In this document: piece after piece, positions 42,434 to 52,859 of the stretch | How positions within the stretch are numbered: position 1 is the stretch's first letter | How the letters are laid out: each line of letters opens with the position of its first letter | DNA from: Liolophura sinensis | Lineage: Eukaryota > Mollusca > Polyplacophora > Chitonida > Chitonidae | Length of the DNA stretch: 62,000 nt | Assembly (NCBI RefSeq): GCF_032854445.1 | Contig: NC_088298.1 | Span: forward strand, 545,474 to 607,473 | Direction of reading: 5' to 3' | The notes under the pieces: model-generated | Told to the model about the DNA's origin: nothing | The model's input: only the letters and a program-made list of their open reading frames with translations | Databases searched by the model: none | Program-made: the position numbers and the translations under genes

Positions 42434-43099
42434 ATGCCTCCAGGCAAATGTTTATTCAACCCACGTTGGCTGAAACAGGCTGAGTACGCCAGATGGCTGG
42501 AGTCGGACCCAGGAAACAAATTAAGCGCCAAATGCAAGATCTGCGTTAAATCGATTGACGTATCAAACATGGGAGAACCAGCATTGCGCAGTCATGCCAA
42601 GGGACAGAAACACCAACAACGTCTCGAGGAATTATCTTCTGGATTTGTCATTAGAGACTTTTTTCAACCTAAACGCACAGCTGCCACAATAACAGCACAG
42701 TCATGTGAAGATCTCCCTATGACCTCTGCAGCCTCAAGTACCGGTAGACCAACTTCGACTTCCGTGCCTAGTTTTGTAACAAAGTCGGAATGTTTGCACG
42801 CGGAAATATTGTGGACACTAAAAGTGATCGCATCTCATTACTCCTTCAAATCCTGTGCAGATACCCAGCACCTGTTTGCAGAAATGTTCCCAGACTCTGA
42901 TATAGCCAAACAGTTTGCTTGTGGCGAGAGGAAATGTGCGTATTTATGTACATTCGGAATCGCGCCATACCTGAAACACAGACTGTCAAAAAAAATCTCA
43001 GACGCAGACGGTTACGTCCTCCTCTTCGACGAAAGTTTAAACAAGGTGACTAGAAATAAGCAAATGGACATACACGCCAGGATTTGGGATGAAGGACTG
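42434..43099 (+). CDS. hAT-like transposase, exon 1
   Basis: Start ATG 42434 (ATCATGCC), residues 1-222. A BED-like finger has C34, C37, H54 and H60 (CKIC...LRSHAKGQKHQQRL). A Ser/Thr-rich linker follows, then the start of the RNase H-like catalytic fold at GYVLLFDESLNKV (probable first catalytic Asp in FDES). The exon ends at DEGL with donor GTATGT, phase 0. An earlier in-frame GTG at 42410 is less likely as start. Confidence 0.85.
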
Positions 43100-43893
43100 G
43101 TATGTACATGTACTAGAATTGATTTTTTTTTTATTGCGAGCCATTTTAACCATTACGTCTAGCCAGCCTGCAGAAGTGTAGGCCTCTTGTCAGGGACTTT
43201 TCCCCTTTTATGCCAGACTGTCGAGCTGTCATATATTTAGAACAGCCATAATACAGATCTGACACGGCCATTGATAATTAATATCCCTTGTTTCTCGTGC
43301 CCCTATCTCCTGTATTTTTATCTTTGTTAAAATAATTGGGATTTGTAAAGTTTATGGATCGACTGATCCTTGACGTCACCGGAAGAGCTGCTTCTCTTTA
43401 AGTACATATTGAAAAGCTGCTTCTTCATTGGACGGCTGTGATTCCCACGGTCCAAATTGGGGAATAGATCCGCCAACTTCACTTTAGCTAAATAATTAAA
43501 ATACATGGAGGATTTTGTCATTATTCTAGAATTTTTATAATTTCCTTTTCTCTAAGTTTATATGTATTTTAGGCCAAAATTCATGATTAATACTCAATAA
43601 TAATCGTATCTAGCTTATTTGTTTTTTGTTGAACAGGTCATGAAAAATAAGATATTAACTATCAATGGCTCAAAATCAAGAAAGAAAATAAAAGCTGACT
43701 TTTGCCTTGCTTTGCATGTGTATTTTTAATTAAATGTATTAACACAATTGAACCAGTTACATTATCATTGTTTGAGCACATGGGACAGCTTTAGTATTTG
43801 GTGCTAGCCTTGCGTGTGTTGCTCATCATGCTAGGAAAATAAATCTTTTGATATATGATGATTTATTTAAGTTTAATCCTTTTCTCTTTTCAG
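43100..43893 (+). other. Intron of hAT-like transposase gene
   Basis: AT-rich, GT-AG, 794 bp. No other feature seen. Confidence 0.8.
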
Positions 43894-45615
43894 GTTGGCA
43901 CCCATTACTTCACCTCTCTATTCATGGGACATGCCACAGCTGAGGACATGATCGAACACTTTGAAACTGGCACGGACGGGCTCAATATGAGAAGACTTCT
44001 ACAGCTGTCCATGGATGGACCTTCCGTCAACTGGAAATTTCATCGCATGTTCCAAACCAAGATCTCTTCCACTTATGACCACTTTCTTCTGAATGTTGGG
44101 AGCTGTGGGCTTCATATCGTACATGGAGCATTTAAGGATGGTGCAAGTGCATCTGGTTGGCAGATTCAGGATGTGTTGAGAGGCCTTTACACGTTATTCA
44201 AGGACACGCCTGCACGAAGGGAAGATTTCATTAAATGTACAGAATCAACCACTTTCCCAATGAAATTTTGCCCCCACAGATGGGTGGAGAATGTTCCTGT
44301 GGTTGAACGAGCACTCTCCATATGGCTTAACATTCAGAAGTATGTGCAACAGGTTAATAAAGGACATTGTGACAACCCAAAGACAGTTTCATACAAGACT
44401 GTATCAGATGCAACCAAAGACAAGATTATTGTTGTAAAACTTTTGTCATTTTTGTCTATTGCCAAAACTATTCAGCCATTTTTGACACAATACCAAACTG
44501 ACAAACCAATGCTACCATTCCTGGCTGAGGATTTGTTTCGTCTGATACGATCTTTAATGAAAAGGTTCCTCAAAGAAGATGTGGACATAAGCACGGTAAA
44601 CAAACTTGTTAAGGTCAATCTTGAAGACAAAGATCTTCACAAGAGCTACACTGATGTTGATCTCGGGTTTGCAGCAGAAAAGGAGCTCAAGAAAATCAAG
44701 AGCTCTTCCTCTGGGCCTAAAATTAGTGACAGAGAGATCCTTGAGCTACGCATGCAATGCAAAGGGTTTCTTATCAAACTTGTTAGCAAGCTCCTTGAAA
44801 AATCTCCTCTTAAATACCCCCTTACTTTGCAAATTTCTTGTTTGGACCCAAGACAAATGGCAACAAACAAAACCGTGTGCATCACTAACATGAAAAAACT
44901 GTTGGCCACATTACTGGACGCCAACCAAATGCGTGGAGGAGCATCTGCATGCGACACTGTACTCCTACAGTTTGAAGAATTTCTGGAAACAACTGTTATT
45001 GGTAACATGTCAACATTTTCCAACTTTGACCCACATAAACCTGAGAGTAGACTAGATGCCCTGATGTTTGAATCTGTTGCCCTAAATCAGCGAATGGCAC
45101 CTTTGTGGAATGTTATGAAAAACCTTCTTCTCCTGTCGCATGGACAAGCGACGGTCGAAAGAGGCTTCTCAGTGAACAGACAGATTGAAACAGAAAACAT
45201 GATTGAACAAACTGTTGTATCTGAACGACTTGTGTGTGATCACCTCAAGGGAATCGGCGGATTGAAAAACATTGAAGTAACAAAGGAAATGTTGACGTAC
45301 TGTTATTCTGCTAGACAGAAGTATTCCTTGTACTTAGATTCCAAGAGGGAAGAGAAACTTAATGCAGAAAAACTTGCCAAAAGAAAGCATGTTCTGGACA
45401 CAATAGATGAACTGAAAACAAAGCGTAAGCGCATTGAAAGAGACATTGAATCCTTGACACAATCTGCAGATAAATTTGCAGAAAAAGCAGAAGAGACAGG
45501 GCAGTTGGACTTTGTTACAAAGTCCAACAGTTTGCGAAGAACAGCGAAGCAGAAGAAACAAGAACTTGCCACCATTGCTTCTACCTTGGATGAGATGCAA
45601 GAGTTAAAAAAGTGA
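43894..45615 (+). CDS. hAT-like transposase, exon 2
   Basis: 573 residues continuing in frame after acceptor CTCTTTTCAG, total 795 aa. LSMDGPSVNWKFHR carries the probable second catalytic Asp. Then come LNVGSCGLHIVHGAF and KFCPHRWVENVPV, conserved in this family, the hAT dimerisation segment LLLSHGQATVERGFSVNRQI, and a long Lys/Glu coiled coil (about the last 100 residues). No stops or frameshifts. It could be an active transposase or a recently domesticated gene; the TIRs and TSD favour an active or very recent element. Confidence 0.88.
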   Translation, partial: VGTHYFTSLFMGHATAEDMIEHFETGTDGLNMRRLLQLSMDGPSVNWKFHRMFQTKISSTYDHFLLNVGSCGLHIVHGAFKDGASASGWQIQDVLRGLYTLFKDTPARREDFIKCTESTTFPMKFCPHRWVENVPVVERALSIWLNIQKYVQQVNKGHCDNPKTVSYKTVSDATKDKIIVVKLLSFLSIAKTIQPFLTQYQTDKPMLPFLAEDLFRLIRSLMKRFLKEDVDISTVNKLVKVNLEDKDLHKSYTDVDLGFAAEKELKKIKSSSSGPKISDREILELRMQCKGFLIKLVSKLLEKSPLKYPLTLQISCLDPRQMATNKTVCITNMKKLLATLLDANQMRGGASACDTVLLQFEEFLETTVIGNMSTFSNFDPHKPESRLDALMFESVALNQRMAPLWNVMKNLLLLSHGQATVERGFSVNRQIETENMIEQTVVSERLVCDHLKGIGGLKNIEVTKEMLTYCYSARQKYSLYLDSKREEKLNAEKLAKRKHVLDTIDELKTKRKRIERDIESLTQSADKFAEKAEETGQLDFVTKSNSLRRTAKQKKQELATIASTLDEMQELKK

Positions 45616-46479
45616 CTGCTGTTGGACATCTTGTCATGATCAGGGAAATCAGTTTGACTGTCTCTGTCATGTACTCCTACTTTTTATGATGCAAAACAAT
45701 ATTGTTGCATGAATAAAGTATCATAAACTTGTGAGATTGTCCCCCTTGTGAAAATACTAAACAGCCAGGGCAGTTAAATATACTATCACTACTTGACTTC
45801 AAATTCAAATGTAGATATCAAAATTTCACAGTTTATAATTTTGTGATTTGGGATCACAAAAACGTTTTGATGCCTGGATTGGGTCCTGGCTGTTATAAGT
45901 TTTGAAATAGACCGGTTCAGTTTAAGAATTCAGACTTGCGCATTGGTTGGGTTGGAGAGCTCTGTGAAATGTGACATCATTCAACAGGTTAGGGAGATCC
46001 ACCTCTTTTGAAATGGTGGTAGAAAAGGTATGTGTTGTCAAACCATACATATGTTTACCATGCAGGGGCATTACTGCCTTCCCCTTACATAGTATTATTG
46101 TGCAAATGAGAAGGGAATGATAGTCAATGATTTCTTGAAAGAATGTAATTTGGTGTTTGACTGACAGGTCAAATAGTGTTGAAGTTAAATATCATTTCTT
46201 ACCTCCAATTTATAAGGGATTAATCTCCCTAAACTGTTCTATGCACAGCAGTGTTTTGTTATATAAGTGAATTTCACAATCCTTCATTCTTAAACTGAAC
46301 TGGTCTGTGGAAGTCCTTTTGATGATGAAGGCATAACTCCGGACAACTAACTGAAATGTGGTTTGGTTTGACTTCGGCCAAAGTGAACAATTATCACTCC
46401 TGGAAAATTACTGTGACACACCTGGAAAACTCCTGGAAAACTCCTGGAATTTCATCTGTGAATGAGTGTATGAACCCTG
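45616..46479 (+). other. hAT-like element 3' non-coding part
   Basis: Possible polyadenylation signal AATAAA at about 45713. Followed by non-coding sequence and the subterminal TCCTGGAAA repeats. Confidence 0.55.
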
Positions 46480-46485
46480 AGTGAT
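46480..46485. repeat. hAT-like element TSD, right
   Basis: AGTGAT, matching 42096-42101. Confidence 0.85.
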
Positions 46486-46587
46486 ATGGTGAAAAAATAT
46501 CTTTTAATAAGAAGAAAGAAGGGAAAATCTAATTTTAATCACTTCTCCATCTGCTTAAGTTTTAAACGCAACACTTTAATTTTAAGA

Positions 46588-46847
46588 TTTTTTTTTTTTT
46601 TTTTGATTGGTGTTTTACGCCGTACTCAAGAATATTTCACTTATACGACGGCGGCCAGCATTATGGTGGGTGGAAACCGGGCAGAGCCCGGGGGAAACCC
46701 ACGACCATCCGCAGGTTGCTGGCAGACCTTCTCACGTACGGCCGCCAGCATGAGCTGGACTTGAACTCACAGCGACCGCATTGGTAAGAGACTCCTGGGT
46801 CATTACGCTGCGCTAGCGCTTTAACCGACTGAGCCACGGAGGCCCCC
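46588..46847 (-). mobile_element. Full-length SINE, 13-bp TSD
   Basis: T-run and ATTGGTGTTTTACGCCGTAC at the left, tRNA-like head GCCTCCGTGGCTCAGTCGGT (complement) at the right. TSD TTTAATTTTAAGA at 46575-46587 and 46848-46860. Lacks about 10 bp of the GCCGGAGAGGAAGCCAGC segment seen in other copies, like its twin at 54746-54996. Confidence 0.95.
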
Positions 46848-46860
46848 TTTAATTTTAAGA

Positions 46861-47080
46861 ATGCAAAGTGCAAATAACCCAAATTGAGATGGCATGCTGT
46901 TAAATATGAATCATTTGAAGTTGTAAATATTTGACTAATTAATTTTTTTTCCATGCCTCTACCTTAATAGACAGCTTAATATTAAATTTATAGTTTTTAA
47001 GAGACCAACGACTGTATCCCCAGCTAAAGGACCGAAATCTCATCCAAACTAAAATGGTGTAGGACTATTTCACCCCGTCA
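46861..47080. other. No feature seen
   Basis: AT-rich non-coding stretch. Confidence 0.4.
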
Positions 47081-47089
47081 CAAAACTCC

Positions 47090-47585
47090 TCTATCGGAAG
47101 ACCCCATAAAAGGTTTCTCTAATAATTAACCCTTCAAACTTCACTCTCTCTTGCCCAACAAAATTAAATCTCACTTTAAGGTACCCATAAAACGTCTCTC
47201 TCAGAAGACCCCATAAACGCTTTCTCTGATAATTAACTCCTCAAACTGCTCTCTCTTTTGCACAACAAAGTTAAGTCTCACTTTAAGGTGCCCATAAAAC
47301 GTTTCTCTCGGAAGACCCCATTAACGGTTTCGCTAATAATTTACCCCTCAAACTTCACTCTCTTTTGTCCCACAAGATGAAGTCTCATTTAAAGGTGCCC
47401 ATATAACTTCTCTCTCGGAAGACCCCATAAACGGTTTCTCTGATAATTAGACCGACAAATTCCACTCTTTCGTCCAACAAAAGCAAGTCTCCCTATGAAG
47501 TCCCCATAAAACCTCTCTCTTCGAAGATCACACAAACGGTCTCTCTGATAATCGGTCCCACAAACTCCTGTCACTCCTGTAGCTG
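47090..47585. repeat. 107-bp minisatellite, ~4.6 copies
   Basis: The word ACCCCATAAA (or a close variant) recurs at 47101, 47208, 47315, 47422 and 47527. Each unit itself holds two related halves (CCCATAAAACGTTTCTCTC.. and CCCATAAACGGTTTCTCTG..). Related single words appear near 48120 and, in inverse orientation, near 34665-34745. Confidence 0.9.
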
Positions 47586-48360
47586 GAGGTCAAGTAAATA
47601 TTACTATTTGCCTAAAAAACTTCTGCTTGAGAAAATCCTTTGTACATTCTCCATAAAATATTCATGTGTCTGACTTCAACAGCAGGTTATCCCGGTTCAG
47701 TCAACTCTTCTCATACATGTACTTTCCAAGCTGGTCCTAACGTGGAAATCAAATTTATGCGGTTTTGTTTACTATATATCATGGCTTAATTATAATTATG
47801 ATGTTCGTTTGGATTTCTAAGTAGCATGCTTAAGTTAAAATATAGAATATGAAATACACTGTAAGGTAAAAATATGTAAAATTTCTGGAAAAATCAGTGT
47901 ACAAATTCTGTTTGACTTTCCACAAAATGATTTCACATTTGGAAAGAATTACAGAACTATTACGTATTTATAAAGTATTAGAAAAATCCACAAAATTGTT
48001 TGTTAAAATGATAAATTTTAATATTTCAAAATAACTTTCCAAATACTTTGCATAGTACATGCGTGTACCTTTTTTGGCCCATAAATTCTACTCTCTTTTT
48101 ATGTACCCCTGAAAATCTTTCTCTAAAAGCTCCATAAACTGATTTCTCTCATATGAGTTCCCGCTGAAGCCCCTCTATATAAAACACAAAACACTTTAAT
48201 TGATGACTGAAATGAAGAGAGTTAACCCCCTTCAATGAAATTTTGTCTAACGATCACCTTGCAGATATTTTCTACTTAAAATGAATTGTGTCTGTATATA
48301 GCATAATAGTGTCCCCATAATCCGTTCTTTGGAGGAATGGGGCATAAACCATGGAATCCC
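47586..48360. other. No gene seen
   Basis: AT-rich non-coding sequence between two repeats. Confidence 0.4.
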
Positions 48361-48362
48361 AG

Positions 48363-48363
<1 letters not shown>

Positions 48364-48413
<50 letters not shown>
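48364..48413 (+). repeat. (GA)n microsatellite
   Basis: About 25 perfect GA units, then GA-rich sequence. Confidence 0.97.
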
Positions 48414-48416
<3 letters not shown>

Positions 48417-48771
48417 AGAGTGAGACTGAGAGCGCCCTCCCGCCCGCCGTCGGAGTCACTTCCGCGACGAGGATGGCTGCCAAAAATACAACCCGAGCGC
48501 GCGCCCATGCGTGTAGCAGACCCGGGTTTCCAATTACGCCGGCGAGCCGATTCGAGAACTGCCGTCAGTCTGACGTATATAGAGAGTGTGTTAAAGAGAA
48601 AGAGAGTTAGTTAGCAAGAAGAAAAACAATAGGGGAACACGCCGAGCAAGACCACAAACAAACCTTCCCTCTCGAAGCTTTACGTTGCGCCGAAAACCCG
48701 CGCCAGTGTTTGTGTGCGAGCTGAGAGAGAGAGACAGAGCTTAAAGCCAACGGAAAAGAGAGAGAAACACA

Positions 48772-49665
48772 ATGGTGGACGCGTTCAACGAAAGCGTGAG
48801 GAACGCCCTGGCCGCCTACGTGGCCGAAACCGAGAACCTGACGGTGGAAGTCAACATGATCGACTCGGCCAGGACCGGGTGCGTGCTGGTGTGGACGGGG
48901 GACGTCCCACCGGGAGCCGTGCTGAAGCGGATGGAGTTCCGAGTGCGGAGGAGCGGCAACCGGGTGTCCCTGGCCTTCTCGGTGGCCGGAAACCTGCTGA
49001 GGGCGGAGGCCGCTGTGCAGACAGACGGCAAGCCGGCGGCGGCGGCGGGGGATTGCCGGCCCCTCCCGCCGCGACCAAGCGAACTTCCCCCCAGCGGGAG
49101 AGGCGGGCCCTCCCAAGCGGGCGACGGTGGGAGAGACGGGTGTACACATTCAGTTCCGTGGAGGAGCCTACCCCCCAGAAGACGGAAGTGGGCGTCCGGG
49201 ATGGTCCGGCGATACGGGAGCTCCAGATAGGCGTGCTGCGGCCACAAGAAGCGGCTGATCATCCAGAATCGGGCTCTCACGAGCCTGGCCTGCCAGGAGT
49301 CACCCAAGAGCATGCGGCTGCCGGACGGTCCGCCCGCCAGGTGCGCCTACGTGCCGCTGTTTTGTTTGAACAGGGCCTCGGCGAAAGTCGGCCGGGGTAA
49401 GAGCCTATGCTCTTGGCTGGCGAACCGGAAAAAACTGTGCGACTGGTTGTTTACCATGGACGCCGAGGCGTTGAAGAACGTGCTCGACGAGGTGGACCCG
49501 AGTGGCGGGATAATGTCGATGGTGACGAAGGGGATGAGAAAGCACGCCTCGAGGCCTATGGAGTTGCGGCCGTGCAAGGAGGAGGAAGAGATAAGCGAAA
49601 CCGCCAACGCCGTGGAATCGATTACGTGCCCTCTGCCTTTTTCCACGGAGATGTTTGACTTTTAG
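48772..49665 (+). pseudogene. GC-rich unrecognised ORFs, frame-disrupted
   Basis: ATG at 48772 opens MVDAFNESVRNALAAYVAET and runs to 49230. The protein-like signal, however, shifts frame twice: near 49045 to RRALPSGRRWERRVYTFSSV, and near 49245 to RLIIQNRALTSLACQ, leading into 49312-49665 (CDWLFTMDAEALKNVLDEVD, stop TAG 49663-49665). Very high GC contrasts with the AT-rich neighbours, so it probably came from elsewhere. I recognise no domain; a viral origin is possible but is a guess. A frameshifted gene is more likely than three overlapping ones. Confidence 0.42.
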
Positions 49666-49696
49666 AAATGAATCCAGTGACGCCGTGCAGACTTTT

Positions 49697-49812
49697 TGTC
49701 TTTTGGAAGCTAGTGGTAAGCGTTGTTTTGGCAACAGATCTTGCGATTATCGACCCTGGGAACGCATTTTACGGATTGCGAACGGGTATATGAATGTCGG
49801 ACACGACGGTAA
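49697..49812 (+). mobile_element. 3' fragment of the Penelope-like element
   Basis: Matches 18960-19058 in order: TTGTCTTTTGG, GTTTTGG, GATCTTGCGATTAT, GGAACGCATTTTACGGA, TATATGAATGTCGGAC. About 115 bp, presumably a 5'-truncated copy. Confidence 0.65.
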
Positions 49813-50299
49813 TACATACACACATATACATTTTTTCGAAACCAACGTTCGTTTCAAGCGAAAGGCTTTGTTTTTCGCCGAGAATATTTCTCAGTGCACA
49901 GACAGTTAAGGTTGTGCGAACGTGGGAGTGATTTAGCCGTCACGTATATATGTGAGTTTCCCGAAGCCAGTACTTTCTGTCGTGAAGAGTGCACGGTGCT
50001 TTACCGAAATTTCTTTGCGGGGTCGCATTTTCCGACTCTTTTCGAAACCGGGTTCAGGTAACCTGTGCGAATTTTTTTAAAAACCAGTGTTTTCTTTCTT
50101 TCCAAGAACATTTCTTGGCACGCGAAAGGCTCAGGAAACCCGGAATGTTGCGGTTTTGCCTCGAAGAGATTTCTTCGTCGACAAAATAACACCGAGCCAC
50201 GGGGTTTTTTTTTTTACACCCGTTTTCCCCCTTCCCAGTACGATCTCTTCGAGGAATAGTGAGTGAGACAGAATAATAATAAAAACTCAACATCGACGT
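49813..50299. other. No gene seen; weak repeats
   Basis: Scattered words such as GCGAAAGGCT and CGAAACC recur, suggesting very diverged relatives of the ~100-bp minisatellite to the right. Confidence 0.4.
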
Positions 50300-50920
50300 T
50301 TCGAAATTGTACAGATTTGTTTATTTTTATTATAACTGAAAACAACACAGTAACAAAAAAAATCCACATTTTTCTTTAGAAAAGAAATTTCGCTACAGCC
50401 TCCAAGAACGTTGCAAGGGCACAGAGTATTGTAATTGTAACCGAGAACACAGCAGCAGCAAGCCAAACACGTGCGTTTCATTAGAAAAGAAATTTCGCAA
50501 CAGTCTCCAGGAATGTTCACAACGAGACTTTTTTAATTGTAACCGAGAACGCCGCAGCAGCAGAACACTGGTGTTTCCTGAGAAAAACGAAATTTCACTT
50601 CACTCGCCGAGAATGTCATTGTGGCACAGAGCCTTTCGATTGTAACTTAGAACACCGCGGCAACAAAACCACTGGAGTTTCCTTGGGAGTGGGGGAACAC
50701 TTCACTGGCCTCAAGATATTGCAAAGGCAAAGATTTGTGTCTTGGAACTTTGGAACTGATGGCACGGGATCAGCAAAAGCACACGTCGCCAGTGTTTTTC
50801 TCCGGGAGAACGAAATTGCACTTCACTCACCTTGAACGTCGGAACCGAGAAAGCAGCAAAACACGCCCCAGTGGTGTTTCTTTGGCAAGAGGAATTTCAC
50901 TTCGCTCGCCGGGAATGTTT
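50300..50920. repeat. ~100-bp diverged minisatellite
   Basis: GAAATTTCG/CACTTCACT starts recur at 50384, 50489, 50589, about 50693, 50812 and 50892. Each is followed by a (C)TC-(C/G)-(A/G)GAAYGT word, GTAA(C)YGAGAAC and a CAGCAGCA word. About six units of 80-119 bp. Confidence 0.8.
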
Positions 50921-50989
50921 TCCTTCGTGGTGGTTTTTTTTTTAGGCGTTCGGGATCCAGGGGGCGTTCTGTGGGATTGTACGGGCTCC

Positions 50990-51362
50990 CGGCCATTAAA
51001 TCCCGAAAGGACTTGGGGATTCAGTCCCTCCGCCAACAACACGGGCACGCGCCTGTGTCGGATTTGTTCCTGCACTGGGAGCAGCCGGCCTGCGACGCGC
51101 AGTTTTCGCAGACGGCCCGTCGACAGCAGGGGGTTTGGACGGGGTCATGTTGTTGAAACAAATCAGACAGTTCCCCCGCATGTGCGCCTCAACAGTAGCC
51201 GGGTGCGGGAATTTGTATGCTTGACCAGCTCGAACGTGTTCATCCGGCGGTCCGGTCCAAGGCGGCTTTTTCCCTGGCGTAGTTGTACCTGGAGGTGAAA
51301 ACGTCCAGGTGTTCCCAGGTGGAAAAGAAAACGGTGTCGAAAGCAAACACCGGTTTGGGTAT
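50990..51362 (-). pseudogene. RING-like cysteine cluster, frame-disrupted, unknown gene
   Basis: Minus-strand coding signal in shifting frames: FAFDTVFFSTWEHLDVFTSR near 51360-51290, then GNCLICFNN near 51190-51160, and in the next frame CCRRAVCENCASQAGCSQCR near 51140-51070. The Cys spacing (C-x2-C, CC, C-x2-C, C-x2-C) recalls a RING or related zinc fold, as in ubiquitin ligases, but no continuous ORF supports it. High GC, unlike the neighbours; ends at about 51362, where AT-rich gene sequence starts. Confidence 0.4.
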
Positions 51363-51471
51363 TGCAGTCTAATGTCAGCAGTGCTATGGAGGCCACAAAG
51401 ATTCCTGCAGAGGAAGCTACAGGTGAACCTGCGGAGGTGACATTTACTATACTCATGACTCCTCATGTGAA

Positions 51472-52344
51472 ATGAGCAACTGTATCTCAGGGGCATTTGA
51501 CATACTTGACAATGAACAATCAACTGTCAGAGATGATGTATACACTAATATTCATAAGGCGGCCTTATGTAAAAGTGATTACCGAGGAAAAGGTAAAACG
51601 CAGAAGAAAAAGAAAAATAGACGTGTTTTCAATAAATGCTCAAGTTGTTTGTTCTGAGAACAGCTAAGCAATAACATAAGTAAACATTACCTGAAGCAAC
51701 ATAAAGAAGAACCCAGGGCTGCAAAAATCTTTTCACTAAAAGAAAATGGACATTCTAAGAAAACCATAAAGGCAGAATGGGATCTATTGAGAAATGAAGG
51801 AAATCATCAACATAATCGCTTGGTAACAGCCTCAATATCAGGGGAGTTACTATTAGTTAGAAGAAAACATTGTGAGAGTTTTTCAATTGAGGATTACACT
51901 CCCTGCCCTATGTGTAAGGGTTGGTTTCTAAAAACGGCGCTCACGGTACATGCCAAGCGGCGTTGTGCGGTAAAAACCATGAAAAGGCAGAATTCTTCAA
52001 CAATTCATAAGAAGAGTCATGTACAGAAATTTCAAATCGAGATGAACAAGTTGGATTCTGAGGTGGTTTTTTCCATGAGAAAGGATGCATTAACAAAAGT
52101 TACTGTCCAAGATGACATCATCAGAATGGTAGGCTCTTTCTACTTACAAAAACATGTTCGAAACCGCATGCGATGCAAGAATTTTGCGAGCAAGCTCATG
52201 AGAAAAGCTGCTAAACTACTGTTGCAAGTCAGAAAATTGGATAGATCTTGTGGTGATCCTTCTTCATATATCAAACCATCAAAGTTTAATGTAGTGCGCA
52301 AAGCAACCATTGATTTAGCGGGAGGCACTGAAGACTTACAATGA
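51472..52344 (+). pseudogene. YR locus: zinc-finger exon
   Basis: One frame with a TGA at 51655-51657. Finger 1 reads NKCSSCLF-stop-EQLSNNISKHYLKQHKEEPR, a C-x2-C-x12-H-x4-H pattern. After AEWDLLRNEGNHQHNRL, finger 2 is CPMCKGWFLKTALTVHAKRR then C (C-x2-C-x11-H-x4-C). Then VSFSMRKDALTKV-like helices and DRSCGDPSSYIKPSKFN, as in recombinase relatives upstream of the catalytic domain. Ends with a stop at 52342-52344, where relatives continue. Confidence 0.72.
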
Positions 52345-52724
52345 CTTAAAACATGTTCCCCAGCACGCTGAAATACAGTGGGTATGAAATTAAGCATTAT
52401 GTAGCGATAAAAGAGGAGCTTACAATTGAAACTCAAAACAATGAAGATATCAGTGACTGCAAATATTTCTTAAAACTCTATAAAAGGCGTTGGAGTCTTC
52501 TCTGCTCTTCTATATAAGCAACTGGAAGAGCGTCATTATAACACTGAGGTCAAATTACCAACATGCAAATATGTCCAGAAGGTTACAAACCAGAAACAAA
52601 AGGTTGCCAAATTTGACAAGAGTCAGAATATATCTGCAGTTGAATACAGAGAGCTAGTGAAGCTTGTGGAGGCAAGGCTTATATTACTCAATAAGCGCCG
52701 GCCAGGAGAATTGGAAGCATTACG
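52345..52724 (+). pseudogene. YR locus: core-binding region
   Basis: Shifted frames still resemble the family: ISDCKYFLKLYKRRW, then after a one-base shift near 52500 YKQLEERHYNTEVKLPTCKY and EYRELVKLVEARLILLNKRR followed by PGELEAL. The last matches the helix with the first catalytic Arg (in family members, F-N-R-R-R-x-GE). Ends at 52724 with donor GTATAT. Confidence 0.62.
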
Positions 52725-52859
52725 GTATATTATCTGACATGTTTAGTGTAATATTATAGAAGTGTCTGGCTAAGTGTGCAAGTGTACATGGGGACGAGGT
52801 ATAGGTCATTTCTTATCCTGCAGACTAGTCCAACAGCACATACATGTAACTCCTTAAAT

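Larger units (their letters stand above)
42102..46479 (+). mobile_element. Intact hAT-like DNA transposon
   Basis: 4378-bp element. The ends are CAGGGTTCGCACGC (left) and the complement of CAGGGTTCATACAC (right, ending GTGTATGAACCCTG at 46479), inverted repeats of 8 exact bases plus partial matches. A 6-bp AGTGAT TSD flanks it. Subterminal zones at both ends (42115-42215 and 46400-46455) carry repeated TCCTGGAAA motifs in the same orientation, probable transposase-binding sites. Inside is one two-exon transposase gene with no disruption. Terminal CAGGG and the hAT-type C-terminus fit the hAT superfamily; a 6-bp TSD is shorter than the usual 8. Confidence 0.9.

Noticed and set aside
45303-45629. 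Minus-strand ORFs in hAT exon 2
   Set aside because: Shadows of the 573-codon plus-strand exon, which carries the known motifs.
48247-48610. Arg-Glu or Ser-Leu repeat ORFs at 48.3 kb
   Set aside because: Produced by the (GA)n microsatellite on both strands.
48360-51362. Firm assignment of the GC-rich block to a herpes-like virus
   Set aside because: Only a RING-like Cys cluster and composition point that way; no hallmark capsid, polymerase or terminase motif is visible.
51655-51657. TGA as a selenocysteine codon
   Set aside because: It lies in a zinc-finger linker, several other stops and frameshifts follow, and no SECIS-like hairpin was recognised.
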